64,000 bases of DNA, taken from positions 682,001-746,000 of the forward strand of contig JAHRBS010000009.1 in NCBI GenBank assembly GCA_024305745.1. Reading direction: 5' to 3'. The first letter of the stretch is position 1, and each line of letters opens with the position of its first letter. A program made the translations under genes and the position numbers. Source of the stretch: Polyporus tsugae (lineage: Eukaryota > Basidiomycota > Agaricomycetes > Polyporales > Polyporaceae). Below the pieces are notes generated by a model. The model was given only the letters and a program-made list of their open reading frames with translations, had not been told where the DNA came from and made no database searches. This document shows positions 1 to 12,143 of the stretch, one piece after another.

Positions 1-304
1 TCTTCTTGCACCTCTTCATGGGACGCATTCGCCCTGCAGCCATGCAACCCGACCTGTATGTTGACTCGCTTGACAGCCTGAGTGGAATTTCAGCGCTCAG
101 CTTTATCTCTTATAGTCCCTGACTGGCAACCGGTTACGCTCTGGACAGTGTTCGCATCCCGGCGTGGATTGGGGATCTTCACTATGAACCACAATAACAA
201 CCTTGATACTCCGAGTCCCACAGGCTGCTGATGAAGTTGCTCGCATGGCCAATGAAGAGAAGCGGAAGGTGTTTGCGAGGGCCCGTTACTATTTGCCTCC
301 GTAG
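1..304 (+). CDS. 3' end of an unidentified protein gene (partial)
   Basis: I do not recognise this gene. The best-supported piece is a last exon beginning after a tttcccacag-like acceptor near 224 and reading AADEVARMANEEKRKVFARARYYLPP to a TAG at 302-304. It is charged and helix-prone. Upstream, 1-95 is open in one frame (…MGRIRPAAMQPDLYVDSLDS…), but I could not fix the donor that would join it, so the model is only a guess that a gene enters from the left edge. The terminal exon could also be chance, because it is short. No function is proposed. Confidence 0.3.
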
Positions 305-494
305 AACCATCATGAAGCGATAGGGAACATCGTAAAGGACCAACCTCAGCAATCAACAATGTATTATATATATATATATGTACGATAGACTTCGATCATA
401 CAATTCACTGCGAGCATCGGTGTTGACGTTGAATAGCGTGAGGGGAATGGTCAGGAGGGTAAGTTTGCAAAAACCGGCACACATGCGGGGGTAT

Positions 495-565
495 TCCGAC
501 ACGGGGAATCGAACCCCGGGCTATCGCGTGAGAGGCGATAATGTTAGCCACTACACCATATCGGA
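495..565 (-). tRNA. tRNA-Glu (anticodon CTC)
   Basis: The 71-nt body, read on the minus strand, folds as a complete cloverleaf. It has a 7-bp acceptor stem (TCCGATA with TGTCGGA), a seven-base anticodon loop CTCTCAC giving anticodon CTC, and a T arm CGGGG-TTCGATT-CCCCG. There is no intron. A run of five T follows on the minus strand (about 20 nt downstream), fitting RNA polymerase III termination. The sequence is identical to the copies at 9019 and 13020. Confidence 0.95.
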
Positions 566-1363
566 TTACAACCATGGAGAACTTTGGTGGTGTAGTAGTA
601 CGTATAGTGTAGTAGATATATGAATTAGAGGACTGCAACTTTGCAACTTGCTGAGCCTCGCCTTCACCCGTTCTTACATGGCACAATGATCTCCGTGTCT
701 CCTAGTCATGGGTGCGCTATGCTCAATGCGTACTCCGAGGCTGCTTTTTCGGTCCAGAGCTAATTAGACTCGGCTGGGTCGAATGCAGAGTGAGCAAACC
801 TCGGTCCGTATGTGTTTGCAAAAAACGACTCTACATACAATACATATCAAACGGTGTTTGCGAGTTGACCATGGTCGAATACAGGGTACTCGCCCAGGAC
901 GATGGCAATATGGTGAAGCCGCCCTCGGAACGGCCGCTCGAGGGAACTTGAATCATCTCGAGCGCCATCTAAGTACTAGGCTAGCTACGGGCTCTCCCCA
1001 ATGGCATCGAACGCAGCAGTGATATGAGCCCGGACAGCATTCAAAGGTTAAAAGTAGTAGTTGACTATATACTAGACAATATTTACGCTAAGCGGGACGC
1101 CTGCATGGTGGGGTGTGAGAGTAGATGCGAGTGGGTGTGCAAGCGAACGAGCAAAGCAGGTGTGAGGCATGGGAGCTCCAGAGAGTCCTCTTCATTCCCG
1201 AAGGAAAGCAGTATACAAAGTAGATGGGTTTGAAAAACGAAAACATGCGCACGCGGGCCAGGCGAATGCGAATACGAACGAAAAGAAGAAGCGCGTGCGC
1301 ACAAGTCCATCGCAACCCCATCGTATCCTACACACAAGACGTGGACCAGAACGAGGAGCAGGA
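566..1363. other. Intergenic, no gene seen
   Basis: About 800 bases between the first tRNA and the stop codon of the minus-strand membrane protein gene. I see no long open frame with credible splice sites. Part of it probably carries the 3' UTR of the minus-strand gene ending at 1364. A short TA repeat lies just outside, near 363-379. Confidence 0.4.
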
Positions 1364-3929
1364 CTAGTGCATGTCCAACAGCCGATACGGCGGCGGCAGC
1401 CCCATCCCCACGTCCCACGGGTCGTTGAATGCGTTCTGGCTTGGGCTCCGCACCGCAGCACGAAGGTGCGTGGGCACGAGCGGGACAGGCGGCGGCGGCA
1501 GCGGTCTCGCGTTGAACGACCCCGTCCCGGTCGCCGTCGACGGCCGCGACGACGGCAGGCTGACGACGGGCGACCCAACCAGCCGCATCCCCGTCTCCGC
1601 CCCGACCCCCGCGCCTACACCTGCTCGGCGTGCGTTTGACGCGGAGGCAAACATGGCAAGCTGCTGCTCGACGTCGAGCGGCGGCTTCTCGGTCGAGCGC
1701 GGTCTTCGCTGCTGCCGTTTGCTGTTCGCGCGCAAGGGGTGCGTGATGGGGATCGTAGGGGGCGGACGCTCACGATTGAACATGGGCGTGGCGGGCGAGG
1801 TCGGCGCTGTGGCGTGCATCGAGAACGAGTCCCGGAAGGTATGTGAGGAGGCGGAGGACGACGCAGCGGACGCGTTTCGGGCGTGGCGGAGGGACGTCAG
1901 CTCCGAATCCCACACTGCATCGTCTGGGTATGGATACGGGGACGTGCGCGGGTACCCGAGCTCGTCGTAGCTGCGACTGTGACCGTGTGCATGCATGTAC
2001 GTAGGGGCATCGGCGGCGGCCTCGGAGTCGATCCTGCTCGACGTCCAGGAACGTGCGAACTCGATGTCGGAGGGCGGACGGCGGTGACCGACGCGCCTTG
2101 TTCTCCTCGCGCCGGGGGTACGGGAGGCCGTGTGTGGAAGGATCGCGGTCTGGGCCTCGGGGTCGTCGTCCTCCTGCGGCCAGCGTTTCTGGCGCCCAAG
2201 GCGTGGTCGCGGTCGGGGGGACTGGGGCGGGGACGAGGGGTTCGTGCGGGCATAGAATGGGCGGGGGGCGACCAACTCTTTGTGGCTCTGCTTCCGACGG
2301 CGATAGAAGACGACGAGGCGCCAGACGAGGATGGAGAGGAAGAAGGCCCCAAGGGCACTAAAGGAGGCGGCGAGCACGACTGTACGACGGTGGCTGTCGC
2401 TGCGGTGGGGAAAGAGAAAGTCAGCGGTTGCACGCTGAGGCGTGCGTGTTTGGGAAGGGGGCAGGAAAGCGTACGCACGTTTCTCCATCTGAAGAAGAAC
2501 CTCTTCGGTATAACAAAAATTAATAATTCACTAAATATACTCGAATGCAAGACGGGGGACGCACCCCGACGATGAGCTATCCGACGAGGACAGGATTTGA
2601 GAGTAAGCAATGCTCATCCTCGAACCGGACCCGTTCATTGGAAGGGGATTGTTCTCGACGCGCAACGTATGTGGGCCTTCCTGGAGGTTAGAATTGGTAT
2701 AAAGAATGTGGGTAACATTGGGGACGAGTGGGGTGATATCGGTGTTGGGCGTGAGGGGTGCGAATGCCCAGCCGTCGACCGAGACGGAGAGTGGAGCGTT
2801 GGTTTTGCCTATATATCCGTAGACGGTTATGCCAGAACCTAAGCATGGGTACGGGTGTGATTGCAATCAGGTCCAAAGCCCGTCGAATAAGATGCAGAAT
2901 GGTGTACCCTGTTGAAGGGGGACGCGCTCAGTACTCGATCATGAGACAAGAGAAGAAAGTGACATACCGTGAAGTTAAGTTCCATTGCTCCGAGATCGTC
3001 ATAAGTAGTGCTAAGCACATATAGATGAGTTACGGACTTCTAGCCGATGCAGCACGAAATGACGTACTGGGATGTCTCGTCTACCTGCCAAACGTTCTGA
3101 TTGGCCGGATGCCAAGTGCATCCAGGGTCGCTGTGGTAGATTCTACCATTCTCGGCCAGTGTCGTCTCATACACGAACTATAAGCGCTTAGTGAGTTACG
3201 TATACCTGACGAAGAGAGAAGAATGCCCAGCCTCACATAGTCGATGTCCAACGTCGATTGGGTGGCTGGACTCGCGCCGGTGTTCGTGATCCGGATCTGG
3301 TGGGGAGCGTACGGGAGGTTAGACGACCCAAACAGGACTTGCTGGAACTCGTCTGCGCCCCCTGCATAGCCCGGAAATATTTGTGGCTCCTGGTCGTCGA
3401 GGACGACCCTGTACTCGCCAGACCAGTTCCTGCGACCACCGAACACCCTGCCGATGCAGGCGGCAACCGTCATTCGTCAAAGAAGGGAAGAGAAGTCCGT
3501 CAGCGGGAAGCTCCCTGCCATATTTGGACGGAGGTGTCATACCAGATGCCTGCGGGCCGAGAGCGGAGGGCGTCAGACTCGATGGAACGTTCCCAGAGAC
3601 CGCAGACGACGGAGACGATGCGGGGAGAGGGCGGCTCACCTGTGCCCCACCAGGAGAAGGTGACGCTTGCAGTCGAGTTGCTGTAGTGGTAGCTTTTGTT
3701 CGAGTACTTGTCCTGCGAACCCCGCGACGGTGCACCCAGACGCACGGATCGTGTTGTGCAGAGGTGGATGTGATTTGGGTTTCATTACCGTGAGCGGGAG
3801 CGGATACGGGAATACGGTCGGTTGCCAACGTACCAGGTCTGGATCCGACGAATCACCCTCATACCAGGCACTCCGGGGGATGTACGAGACGAGAGGGCTG
3901 ATGTGGGAGACCGTCGTGTTGAGCGGCAT
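1364..3929 (-). CDS. Single-pass membrane protein with two tandem extracellular beta-rich domains, microexon-containing
   Basis: The spliced model gives about 616 aa from nine exons: 3834-3929, 3640-3712, 3543-3549 (7 nt), 3237-3447, 3068-3177, 2968-3010, 2908 (1 nt), 2565-2838 and 1364-2399. Two similar domains follow one another. Each has a fungal-type core: GTGIWVFGG…YRVVLDD in the first, and TGSGITVYGYIG…SVSVDG in the second. One transmembrane helix follows at about residues 279-298, with a basic YRRRKQ stop-transfer, and then a long disordered tail rich in P, R and S. There is no clear signal peptide; the first methionine at 3929 sits right at the start of domain 1. This layout is common in Agaricomycetes and is usually annotated as hypothetical. 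Ligand and role are unknown. The exon chain is inferred from phase and splice sites; the two tiny exons are the least certain joins, although without them the frame breaks inside conserved motifs. Confidence 0.75.
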
Positions 3930-6089
3930 CTTGTCTGGAGACTAGGCCTTCGCCTCCCAGAGGAACTTGGCCAGCGGTAGTATGCCTACCCCTCAGGGCG
4001 GGGCGCGCAATGCGCAAGGAGTGAACAGAAGGGAAGAAAGAAAGAAAGAAAGGCACGGGAACGAGACGAAGATGAGAGGAAGACGAAGGTGGTAGGGACA
4101 ATGGAGACGAGCGAGAAGATTGGGACCGGGTTGGTCGGACGGCGTGCAGTACAGCATCGAGAAGACAGCGTGCTCGATGATGCATCGTGCATGTCCGTCA
4201 GGCATCACTGTTCGCGACAAACCTAGAAAGACGTCCGTCAGTTCTTCGCAGAGGGCGCTCGGGCAAGCCTATCTACTTTGAAGCTCACACTCTCGTGATG
4301 AATGGGAAGCGCGGGGGTTGCATTCGAAACAATGTATGAACGCCCCCGGCGTGTGGGCGAGAGGAGCGCATATAGGCTGGCTGTACGAGTGCTGTGTTAG
4401 AGACGGTGGAAGCAAGAAGGCCGAGTGCGAAGCGCGTACGTCAACTTTGTCTCCCCGCAAGACTTCTTCGTCCCACGCTGATAAGAATGGAAACAAGGAT
4501 CAAGCCGACGCCACGAGACTCCCAAACTGGATCTCGAGCAGTGCCAGTGATTGCATGCACTGGTCCATAGATTGATGCATCTGCACTCAGGCCACCATTC
4601 TTGACCCTGACTCGCACGCTGTCAGCTTCGGCATACCGGGTTACGACTTAGAGGTCACGAGAAACGAACTTACTCTCAAAGGTGTGTGAGGCCGGACGAT
4701 AGGATACAAATCACAGTGACACACATAATCGCGATGCCCTTCGTGTGAACCTGGATGCGCTCTCATCTGTGTCCTCAAAGCTAGTATGCCGCATTGAAAG
4801 AGGGGGTCTGACAAACCCTTGTGTGCGATGTTTCTCCAGAGACCAGAACCGACCCTTCATGCACCTCGATGCGCGGCGCAGATTCAATCATCTCACCTCA
4901 GGTCACGACGACATGGGGGGGGGGGGTAATTACTGCCAAGGGGGACACATAAAGCGGGTTACGCTTCAAGATTATCTTGGTCCGAACTTGGGCATCCACT
5001 GTGGTTTGAGTTTCTTCGCCGCGGCACCGGAGACTGCGAGTTGTTGCCCGCGCTGCCTCCGATAGTCTCCAGAACCGAGCTAGCATTTGACACAACTATG
5101 GTTATCGCTCAGTTCCAGTTTCCTGATTGAGGAGCAGGCTTACCACTCGGTCATGACTCGGTCATGACACATACATGCATAGCATGAGGACCTCGAGGAT
5201 CCTTAAGCTGAAGTGATTGAAGTTTATTAGATGGTATGCTTGGTGATGCGCCACATTTGAAGACGTTGGGGGTGGACGTCAGTGCCGTACTTATACTTCC
5301 CGAGCACCCTGTATCGTTTCCTTACGCTGGGTGAGATTGCGTCGAACGCTGGCGCATGGGAGTACAATGTATGCGAGGTCGTCAGGGTGTATGCGGACCT
5401 GTTCAGAAGACTTACTCCTTCCACACCACATTGCATGCAAGGACGAACTCAGAGTCGCCTATGCGCGATGGATGCGAAGTATATGAGTATGAGTAGAGAA
5501 GTTCCGCCTAGATCAACGACGGTACTTACCGGAGTACTAGTCGAGGCTCCCAGCTGTAGGCACTTCTGCGACGGTGGCCTCCCATCGCCACCTTACGACA
5601 TCACGAGGTCGAACTCCCTGTAAACAGTACCAGGCGATATGAGCGCGAGCAACTCCCGGGAGGCAAAACAACTACATACCTGCCCCGCCCGTCTAGTACT
5701 TACCCTCACCGCGCTCCCGACACAAACCGCCCGTGGAACATTTTGCTGGATCGCGCCGCGCGCGCAAGAAACGATGCATGCAGCCACCAAAGCCATCAAT
5801 GGCCAGGGTCCAGGGATATCGTCTGGCGAGCCTGTGTCTAGCGAAGATTGTTGACGATGAGGACATCGGTGTGGTCGCTGCAGTCGCCATTGCCGACGCT
5901 TCCAATGATCAGCTGCGGGCGTTGACACCGGTGGTCTTCTTCACTTTCTCGTTCACATCCTCAAGCAGCCCTTCTCTCACGCCCACACCCGACGCCGCCC
6001 TACTTCCTCCCACCACCCTCCCCTTGTATATGTTCTAGCATCGGCTCTTCCTGCTTGCTGGCCGCTGTCTGCCTGTCCTCCCGACCGCT
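3930..6089. other. Long intergenic stretch with unassigned fragments
   Basis: No gene can be called confidently. On the minus strand, 5228-5905 holds several short open pieces with plausible splice sites, including a hydrophobic stretch near 5750-5810 and a piece reading VRIHPDDLAYIVLPCASVRR. These could be exons of a small unrecognised gene or a relic. A run of about twelve G lies at 4915-4926. The last 200 bases are C/T-rich and probably form the promoter and leader of the F-box gene. Confidence 0.3.
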
Positions 6090-8356
6090 ATGTCGTTCCT
6101 TTCGCGCCGCAAAAACAACGGCGCCAACCCCTCCCATTCGTCGTTACTCCAGGACTCTGCCAACGTCCCCCGCAAGAGCACGACGACTGCGGCGGCGTCC
6201 ATCTACTCCGTCGAGTCCAAGAAGGCACCATCTATCCTGCGGAAGAAATACATCAGCTTCCCCTCCTCGTTCAACAAGCTCGCTGCGAAGCTCACCTCCA
6301 GGCACCCCCCGGTGGCCTCGAACCACGCGCCCGTAGGAAATATCGGAAGCCCACTCGCATACTGGCGCAGCCGGTCCCCATCCCCAGCTCTATCCCTGGA
6401 CATCCGGATGCCAGCCGGCCTGGGGCGGAGGGCGAGTGAGCTCGGTGAGCGGGAGGAATTCGAGGAGTACCAGGAGGCACAGCGCCAGCAACCGCGCCCA
6501 GAACGTAAGCGGAGTGTTTCCCTGCCTGCGTCGGGCCCAGGTCCGCGCTGGCGTGCTGCTGATTTCCGTGCCTCCTTGCTAGTCGATCCCCCGCAGCCCG
6601 AACTGAAGGAGCCCACACTCGCGCGCGTCTCGCCGGAGCTGCTTTCGTCCGTGTTCTCGTACGCGACCTGCTCCGACCTCTTCTCACTCGCGCAGGTGTC
6701 CAAGACGTGGTCGCAGGCGGCCCTTCGCGTGCTGTACGACGACCTCGACCTCCGCAACATGGACGATGGGCGTGTCGAGCAATGCATCGCGTCGCTCGCC
6801 TCGCACCGGTGCCTCGCCGCGCTCGTTCGCAAGTTCGCGTGTCGCGACCTACCCCCGCTTGACGGCATAGCGGTGGGGACGGGGGCTTCGCTGAGCGTTG
6901 TGACGTTCGCTATTGCGCTCACGAACATGGAACATCTCCGGACACTCATTCTCCCGCACTTTGACCTCTGCGTCCTGGCTCACACGACCTTCTCCCTTCG
7001 CTCGCTCACGCTGCATTCCAAAACCATATACGCCGACGACTTTCACGCCCTGTTCTCCTGGCTCGGCCGTCATCCCACTCTGCATACACTCTGCTTCCCG
7101 AATCTCGTTTTGCACTCTCTGCCTCCCGTTCCACTCAAGCCCATTGATACCCGCAAGATTCCCTCGCGACCGCATACCCCACATCCACCTGATACCCCGC
7201 CGCGGCGCCCAGCTACTAGCCATGACTGCAACTCCAAATCCTCGTCCCCATCCCCTCCTGCTGATTGTCCTTCTCGCTCGCCCTTCCCGGCCACCCTGCT
7301 GCCCCAACTTCAAACATTAACGTGTCCGCCCGCCCTAGTGACCGCGCTCGTACCTGGGCGACCGCTCGTGCGCGTGCAAATCCCGATCCAATGCACGCTG
7401 TACGACGGCCTGCGCCCGTCCGCGCTCATGTCCGCGCTCGCGACTGCCCGTCAGACGCTCCGCGTGCTGGCGATACAGCCAACGTCGACGAAGATCGACC
7501 AGCGGACGATCGAGCGCGTCGTCATGGCCGCGGGCGCGGAGCTGGGCGAGTGCGTGGAGACGCTTGAGGTGCATTGGGTGCTTGATGATGAGGTACGTTC
7601 TATGATCCCGTTAGTTTTTTGGGGAGATGGTGTACTATTTGGTTGGGTTCTTGGATACGGTGCGGGGTTCTCTTGCGTACTTTTTGACGGTCGCGCTCGG
7701 GCCTTTTCGTCGCGTCCTTCCCATTGCCCATTGCATTTGTTGCGGCATCCTTGTCCTCTCGCCCATGTGTCTTCGCATCCCCACTCTATCTTTCCATCTT
7801 CTTCCGTGTCCGAAATCTGACCCGATGTCTCTCTCCATATCCGCCGTCGTCCACCCCAACTGACTCATCTCGCATCTGCCAGATCCTCTACAAGCTCGTC
7901 GCGGGCTTCCTTCCGCGCTTCCCCACACTCCGTACGCTCGCGCTTGTCCGCGACTCGCCCCCGCCGCACCCCCCGTCGCCATTGCTCGAGTTCCCCCTGC
8001 CACCTGCATCTCCTCTCTCCACGTCCCCGAACTCCCGCCGTGCGTCCTGCTCCTCGTATGCATCCTCGTCCCCCTATCGCTCCGCGCGCAACTCGGGCTT
8101 GGGTTTAGGAAGCGGAGGCGCGGGGACCAGTAATACGTTGGGAGTGGGTGTATCTCCAGGGGGTCGGCCGTTGAGCGCACGCTCGGACATACCGTTCCCG
8201 CGCGTGCACGAACGCTCGCACCTTGCGTTGTGGAGCAAGACGTCTCCGGGTCTCAGGAAGGTGCTGTTCCTGAGCGGCGCCGAGTGGGCGGTGTGGCCGG
8301 ATCCGACGAAGGAGGGCGAGGCGCAGTTCGAATTTATCAGGTACGAGCCGCAATAG
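6090..8356 (+). CDS. F-box domain protein
   Basis: Two exons, 6090-7592 and 7883-8356, join in phase 0 (…VLDDE|ILYKLVAGF…) to give about 658 aa. Residues 1-175 are a low-complexity, basic, serine/proline-rich leader. An F-box-like segment follows at about 178-221 (ARVSPELLSSVFSYATCSDLFSLAQVSKTW, continuing to RVLYDDLDL), matching the usual L-P-x-E-L/I…SxxD/L…VSxxW pattern. The remainder contains LRR-like hydrophobic spacing (LRTLILPHFDL, LRSLTLHSKTI, HTLCFPNL). F-box proteins recruit substrates to SCF ubiquitin ligases through Skp1; that role is inferred from the family. The 290-nt intron is long for this genome, so a small exon may be missed inside it. The substrate is unknown. Confidence 0.75.
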
Positions 8357-9018
8357 TCGTGGTGGCGAGTCTCTGCTGGAGACGATACGTACTGGGGCTG
8401 GTTTTGCTCATGTTTCCGCTGCTCTCCGCCTGTCTCTCCTGCTCTTCTAGATATTTGCTTATCTCGGTCTTACGATACGCTACGAATGCACTTTGCGTGC
8501 TGCTGCTCTCTCCCTCACATCGATGCTTGTCGTCGTCGTCACCCTCGCCCTCGCGCACACTACAGTATTATTACCCACCTACGGCCTCGGGTGTATCAGA
8601 CTCTTTCTCTGAATCCACTCCCCTGCCCCTGCTCCGTGCTCACTGCTTTTCCCTCCCTGCACATCCTAGAAACAACCCTGACGCTCTTTGCTTATACCAC
8701 TCGCCATGGCTGCCAGCTCCTCTCAGCGCACGGCACCATCCATCCCTTCGCGTATCATGATGTACATACTGTTTCGTCTCGAGCTTTACTCCACCCCTCA
8801 CCGCCCGTTTCCTCCAGTTTCGGCCCGCGATGTGTGCGCGCGCCGCGTACGCATTTGTTGGGCCTCGTTCGCGCGGCGTGTGCGCGAAGGTAGCGTATAT
8901 AGTGCATAACTTAGCATATATATATATTGAATCGTACCAGGGGCCGGGAAGAATGCGACTTAAGCATAAACGTCCGTGGTATCGAGTCTGTAGGCTTGAG
9001 GTCTCTTCTCATTGACGA
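8357..9018. other. Intergenic / 3' UTR
   Basis: About 660 C/T-rich bases following the F-box stop codon. No credible coding exon was found. A short TA run lies near 8916-8928. The 3' end probably supplies upstream flank for the tRNA. Confidence 0.4.
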
Positions 9019-9089
9019 TCCGATATGGTGTAGTGGCTAACATTATCGCCTCTCACGCGATAGCCCGGGGTTCGATTCCCCGTGTCGGA
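9019..9089 (+). tRNA. tRNA-Glu (anticodon CTC)
   Basis: Identical over all 71 nt to the copy at 495-565 and complete in acceptor, D, anticodon and T arms. A T-run of ten starts about 20 nt downstream (9110-9119), a strong polymerase III terminator. Confidence 0.95.
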
Positions 9090-10345
9090 ATGCAAATACA
9101 AAATGAGTGTTTTTTTTTTCAAACTCGTCGAGTACGTACTTTTTTTTGTATTTACAATTCCCCGCACTGGTCCATCTCGATCAACCTCATGCCTGCCGTC
9201 ATATCCAATGTTACGTCTGATGATGTTTACATCCTCCTCTTTATCCTGTTCTCAACGGTCTTTGCATTTTATCGAGATGGCTGCGTTATCTGATAAGCTC
9301 CTCGCTAAGGGGACCTTCCCGGTCGGCGGCTATCCGGGATTTGGTCAACTTCATCCTCCGAGTCCGGCTGCGTTCATGTTTGAGGTCATTTTTGAATTTT
9401 GAAGTTTGGGGGGACACATGAGCCATGACGGGTCGTAATGATTCTCCTCGCATCCTTGCATTGTCTGATGCTGTAAGAGATGTCCAGACACACTCCCGAC
9501 GTGCGCGTATGGCGGTAAGGAAGACTCGGTCTAGGCCCAGTCTCCGCGTCCGTTGCTCACCTTCATCGGGACGGAAAGATGGCAGTCAATCTTTTCTACA
9601 TGGTCGGTTTTACCGTTGCCGGGTGCAGGTCCCCGCTGTTCTCTTGATCTCCAGAACACCGGTGGTAATAGTTACCTACAAGGCGGATGGCGCAGGTATG
9701 GTGCAACCTGGCAAGGAGAAGATGCCTTTGCGTTGTACAGTAGATCACTCATGGCGCCTTTGCTATCGGCGTAGCGACGTGCCGAAACATAGCTTCACAA
9801 TTCCCGAAAAATGGCGGGCCGCAATCCAAGGGGAGCTATAGAATCAGTCACATACCTCGGTGAAAACGTACCATAGATCTATCGAGCCTCGAGACCTCCA
9901 GAAGCGCGGCAATAACCTCGCAGGTGCCAACGGTGTCCGGGACTCGGACAAAGCGTCCTCTCGGCACTCACCAGGATCAGAGGTCGGAAAGGGCTGAAAG
10001 ATGACTGGATGACGTGGTCCCGAAGCCTTTGGGGGGTGTGCAAAATTGGCCGATGTCAGGCCACAATGTCAATTTTCGAGTGTTCGGCTGTTCGGAAGGC
10101 TGGAAGGCTGACAATCATTGACCTCATCGGCGCCCGGCGCTTGAGCGGGAGTCGCGTCGTAAGCAGTGCACGTGAGGGACAAACAGGGACAAAGAACGCG
10201 AGGGACGGTTACAAATATTGGGCGGCGCGTCCGAGTCTCGCCGTCGTCTCGACTCTCATCTAAAAGGCCTCCCTGCTGTCTCCTTCCCAGCACTCCGCCC
10301 CTCGACGTGTCTTGCCTCCCCCCCGACCTGCTCAGATAGACAGCC
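9090..10345. other. Intergenic with unassigned short open frames
   Basis: The plus strand has short open frames at 9425-9841 and 9553-9774 (one includes NTGGNSYLQGGWRRYGATWQ) with possible splice sites, but I could not assemble or recognise a protein. The 300 bases before 10346 probably hold the peroxiredoxin promoter and leader. No clear TATA or stress element was identified. Confidence 0.3.
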
Positions 10346-11537
10346 ATGGTTGCCACCGTCCAGAAGCCCGCCCCCGCCTTCAAGGCCACCGCTGTCGTAG
10401 ACGGCCTCTTCAAGGACATCTCTTTGGCCGACTACCTCGGCCAGTGGTACGTCTTTCGGCCTGTTCACAGCAGCGTGCAAGTGGCTCATCCGAGATGTTC
10501 CTTTGATCGCGAAGGGTTGTCCTCTTCTTCTACCCGCTGTAAGTCTTACCACACTTCGCGAGCGCCATGCTCTGACCGAAAGGTTTTTGCATATTACAGC
10601 GATTTCACCTTCGTGTGCCCCACGGAGATCCTCGCGTTCAACGACGCGCTCCCCCAGTTCCAGCAGATCAACACCACCGTCCTCGGTATGTTCCACGCTC
10701 ATGTCTAATCTTTTGTGCTTACGCCCTTGCCACCCGCAGGTGTCTCGACGGACTCGCACTTCTCCCACCTCGCATGGGCGACCCAGCCCCGCAAGCAGGG
10801 TGGTCTCGGCCCAGACCTCAAGCTGCCCTTGATCGCCGACAAGTCGATGTCCATCGCCCGCGACTACAACGTGCTCATTGAGGAGGAGGGCGTGGCGCTC
10901 CGTGGCCTCTTCCTCATCGACCCCAAGGGTACTCTCAGGTCCGTCTTCTTCCGTTCTCTGTTACCGCTTCCTTTGTCTCCGGCCCACTCCGCGCGCGTCA
11001 GACAGGGCGTCCTCGGAAACCTTGTTGAACGTCCGGCGCTGTTCGGAGTGGCATTGGGGAGGAAGCCAGCGAGCCACCTAATGCATTAACATGACACTGA
11101 ATGGGCGTGGATGTCAACAGGCAAATCACCGTGAACGACCTCCCCGTCGGCCGTTCCGTCGACGAGACCATCCGTCTCGTCAAGGCCTTCCAATTCACCG
11201 TACGTCTTTTCTCACCTTCCCCGTCCGCCCTTTCGTAACGCTCATATGCTGTGCCTGTGATGCACCAGGACGAGCACGGCGAGGTCTGCCCCGCGAACTG
11301 GACCGAGGGCGCCAAGACGATGAAGGCCGACCCCAAGGGCTCGCTCGAGTACTTCGAGTCCGTCGACGGCCAGCAGACCGGCGCTGCGAAAGGGAATGTG
11401 AGCAGGAAGCGTCCACGCGTCGACTGATCTTTTTCTCCTTTGCGCGTTCACCGTGTTTTCTGATCTTGCTGTCCGCTCCCCCCTTCTCCCACACACTCAA
11501 CCATACTGTACATGAGCAGGCGAAGTCGTCGCGTTGA
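10346..11537 (+). CDS. TSA1: Typical 2-Cys peroxiredoxin (thioredoxin peroxidase)
   Basis: Seven exons (10346-10446, 10515-10538, 10600-10685, 10740-10938, 11121-11199, 11269-11397, 11520-11537) splice to about 211 aa, the family's usual length is near 200. The peroxidatic cysteine lies in FVCPTE (Cys48) and the resolving cysteine in EVCPANW (Cys170). The C-terminal half carries [17 protein letters not shown], typical of the AhpC/Tsa1 class. The enzyme reduces hydrogen peroxide and organic peroxides in the cytosol, using thioredoxin as electron donor, and many members also act as chaperones. The second exon is only 24 nt (VVLFFYP region). The last exon encodes AKSSR and extends the tail past the usual YF motif. 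The gene appears intact. Family assignment is certain; the exact yeast ortholog (Tsa1 or Tsa2) is inferred. Confidence 0.93.
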
Positions 11538-12143
11538 TTCCCTCCTGCTCGCAAGCACGATTGGGCGAGGCCATGACAGCGGCCCGATCACTTACCGCCA
11601 TATACGTGTACGCCGCCCTTCCTGTTCTGTCTTTCCGTCTGGCTGTCGTTGTTCAGAACTGCGCCCCTCTCTTTTTTTTGATCTAGTGCTTCCTTCGACC
11701 CGGCCGTGGAGTTTTCGAACGCATGCTTAGATCACATAGAGTGTAGTGTTGTTCTAGATAGAAACGCATAGATATTAGACGGTAGACGATAGAACTTAGA
11801 GCGACCAGAAGTCGTGTTGGGGAGGGAGAGGTTGAGAGGTGCCAAGCCGTCAGTTGCCAGTGGGCGTGGCAGGGGATGATGGAGGATGCAGTTGGCGTCG
11901 TGTTGTACACATCTGGTTAATGATAAAACCACCACCGCTCATCTACGAACTGGCACTTGTGCCGCCTGACCTTTGTCCGAACTCTAGCCTACCGCCCACA
12001 CTAACCGTTTTGTGCCATCGACTCTCGAGCAAGGCGTGCAGGATGCTGCCATCGATCGACGCTTTTGAGCGGGCTGGAACGTCGGTCCGGCGAATTTTGC
12101 GTGCGCGCCGAATTGACCATTTTGTTTTTATTAAGTCTTCGTC
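11538..12143. other. Convergent intergenic region
   Basis: About 600 bases between the peroxiredoxin stop and the TRM112 stop on the opposite strand, so it holds two 3' UTRs. No coding exon seen. Confidence 0.5.

Noticed and set aside
2400..2564. Additional 10-nt microexon (ATGGAGAAAC) in the membrane protein gene
   Set aside because: Including it shifts the frame ahead of the transmembrane exon; joining 2565 directly to 2399 keeps the frame.
4915..4926. Homopolymer G run as a functional element
   Set aside because: Isolated low-complexity tract without neighbouring features; could also be an assembly-sensitive site.
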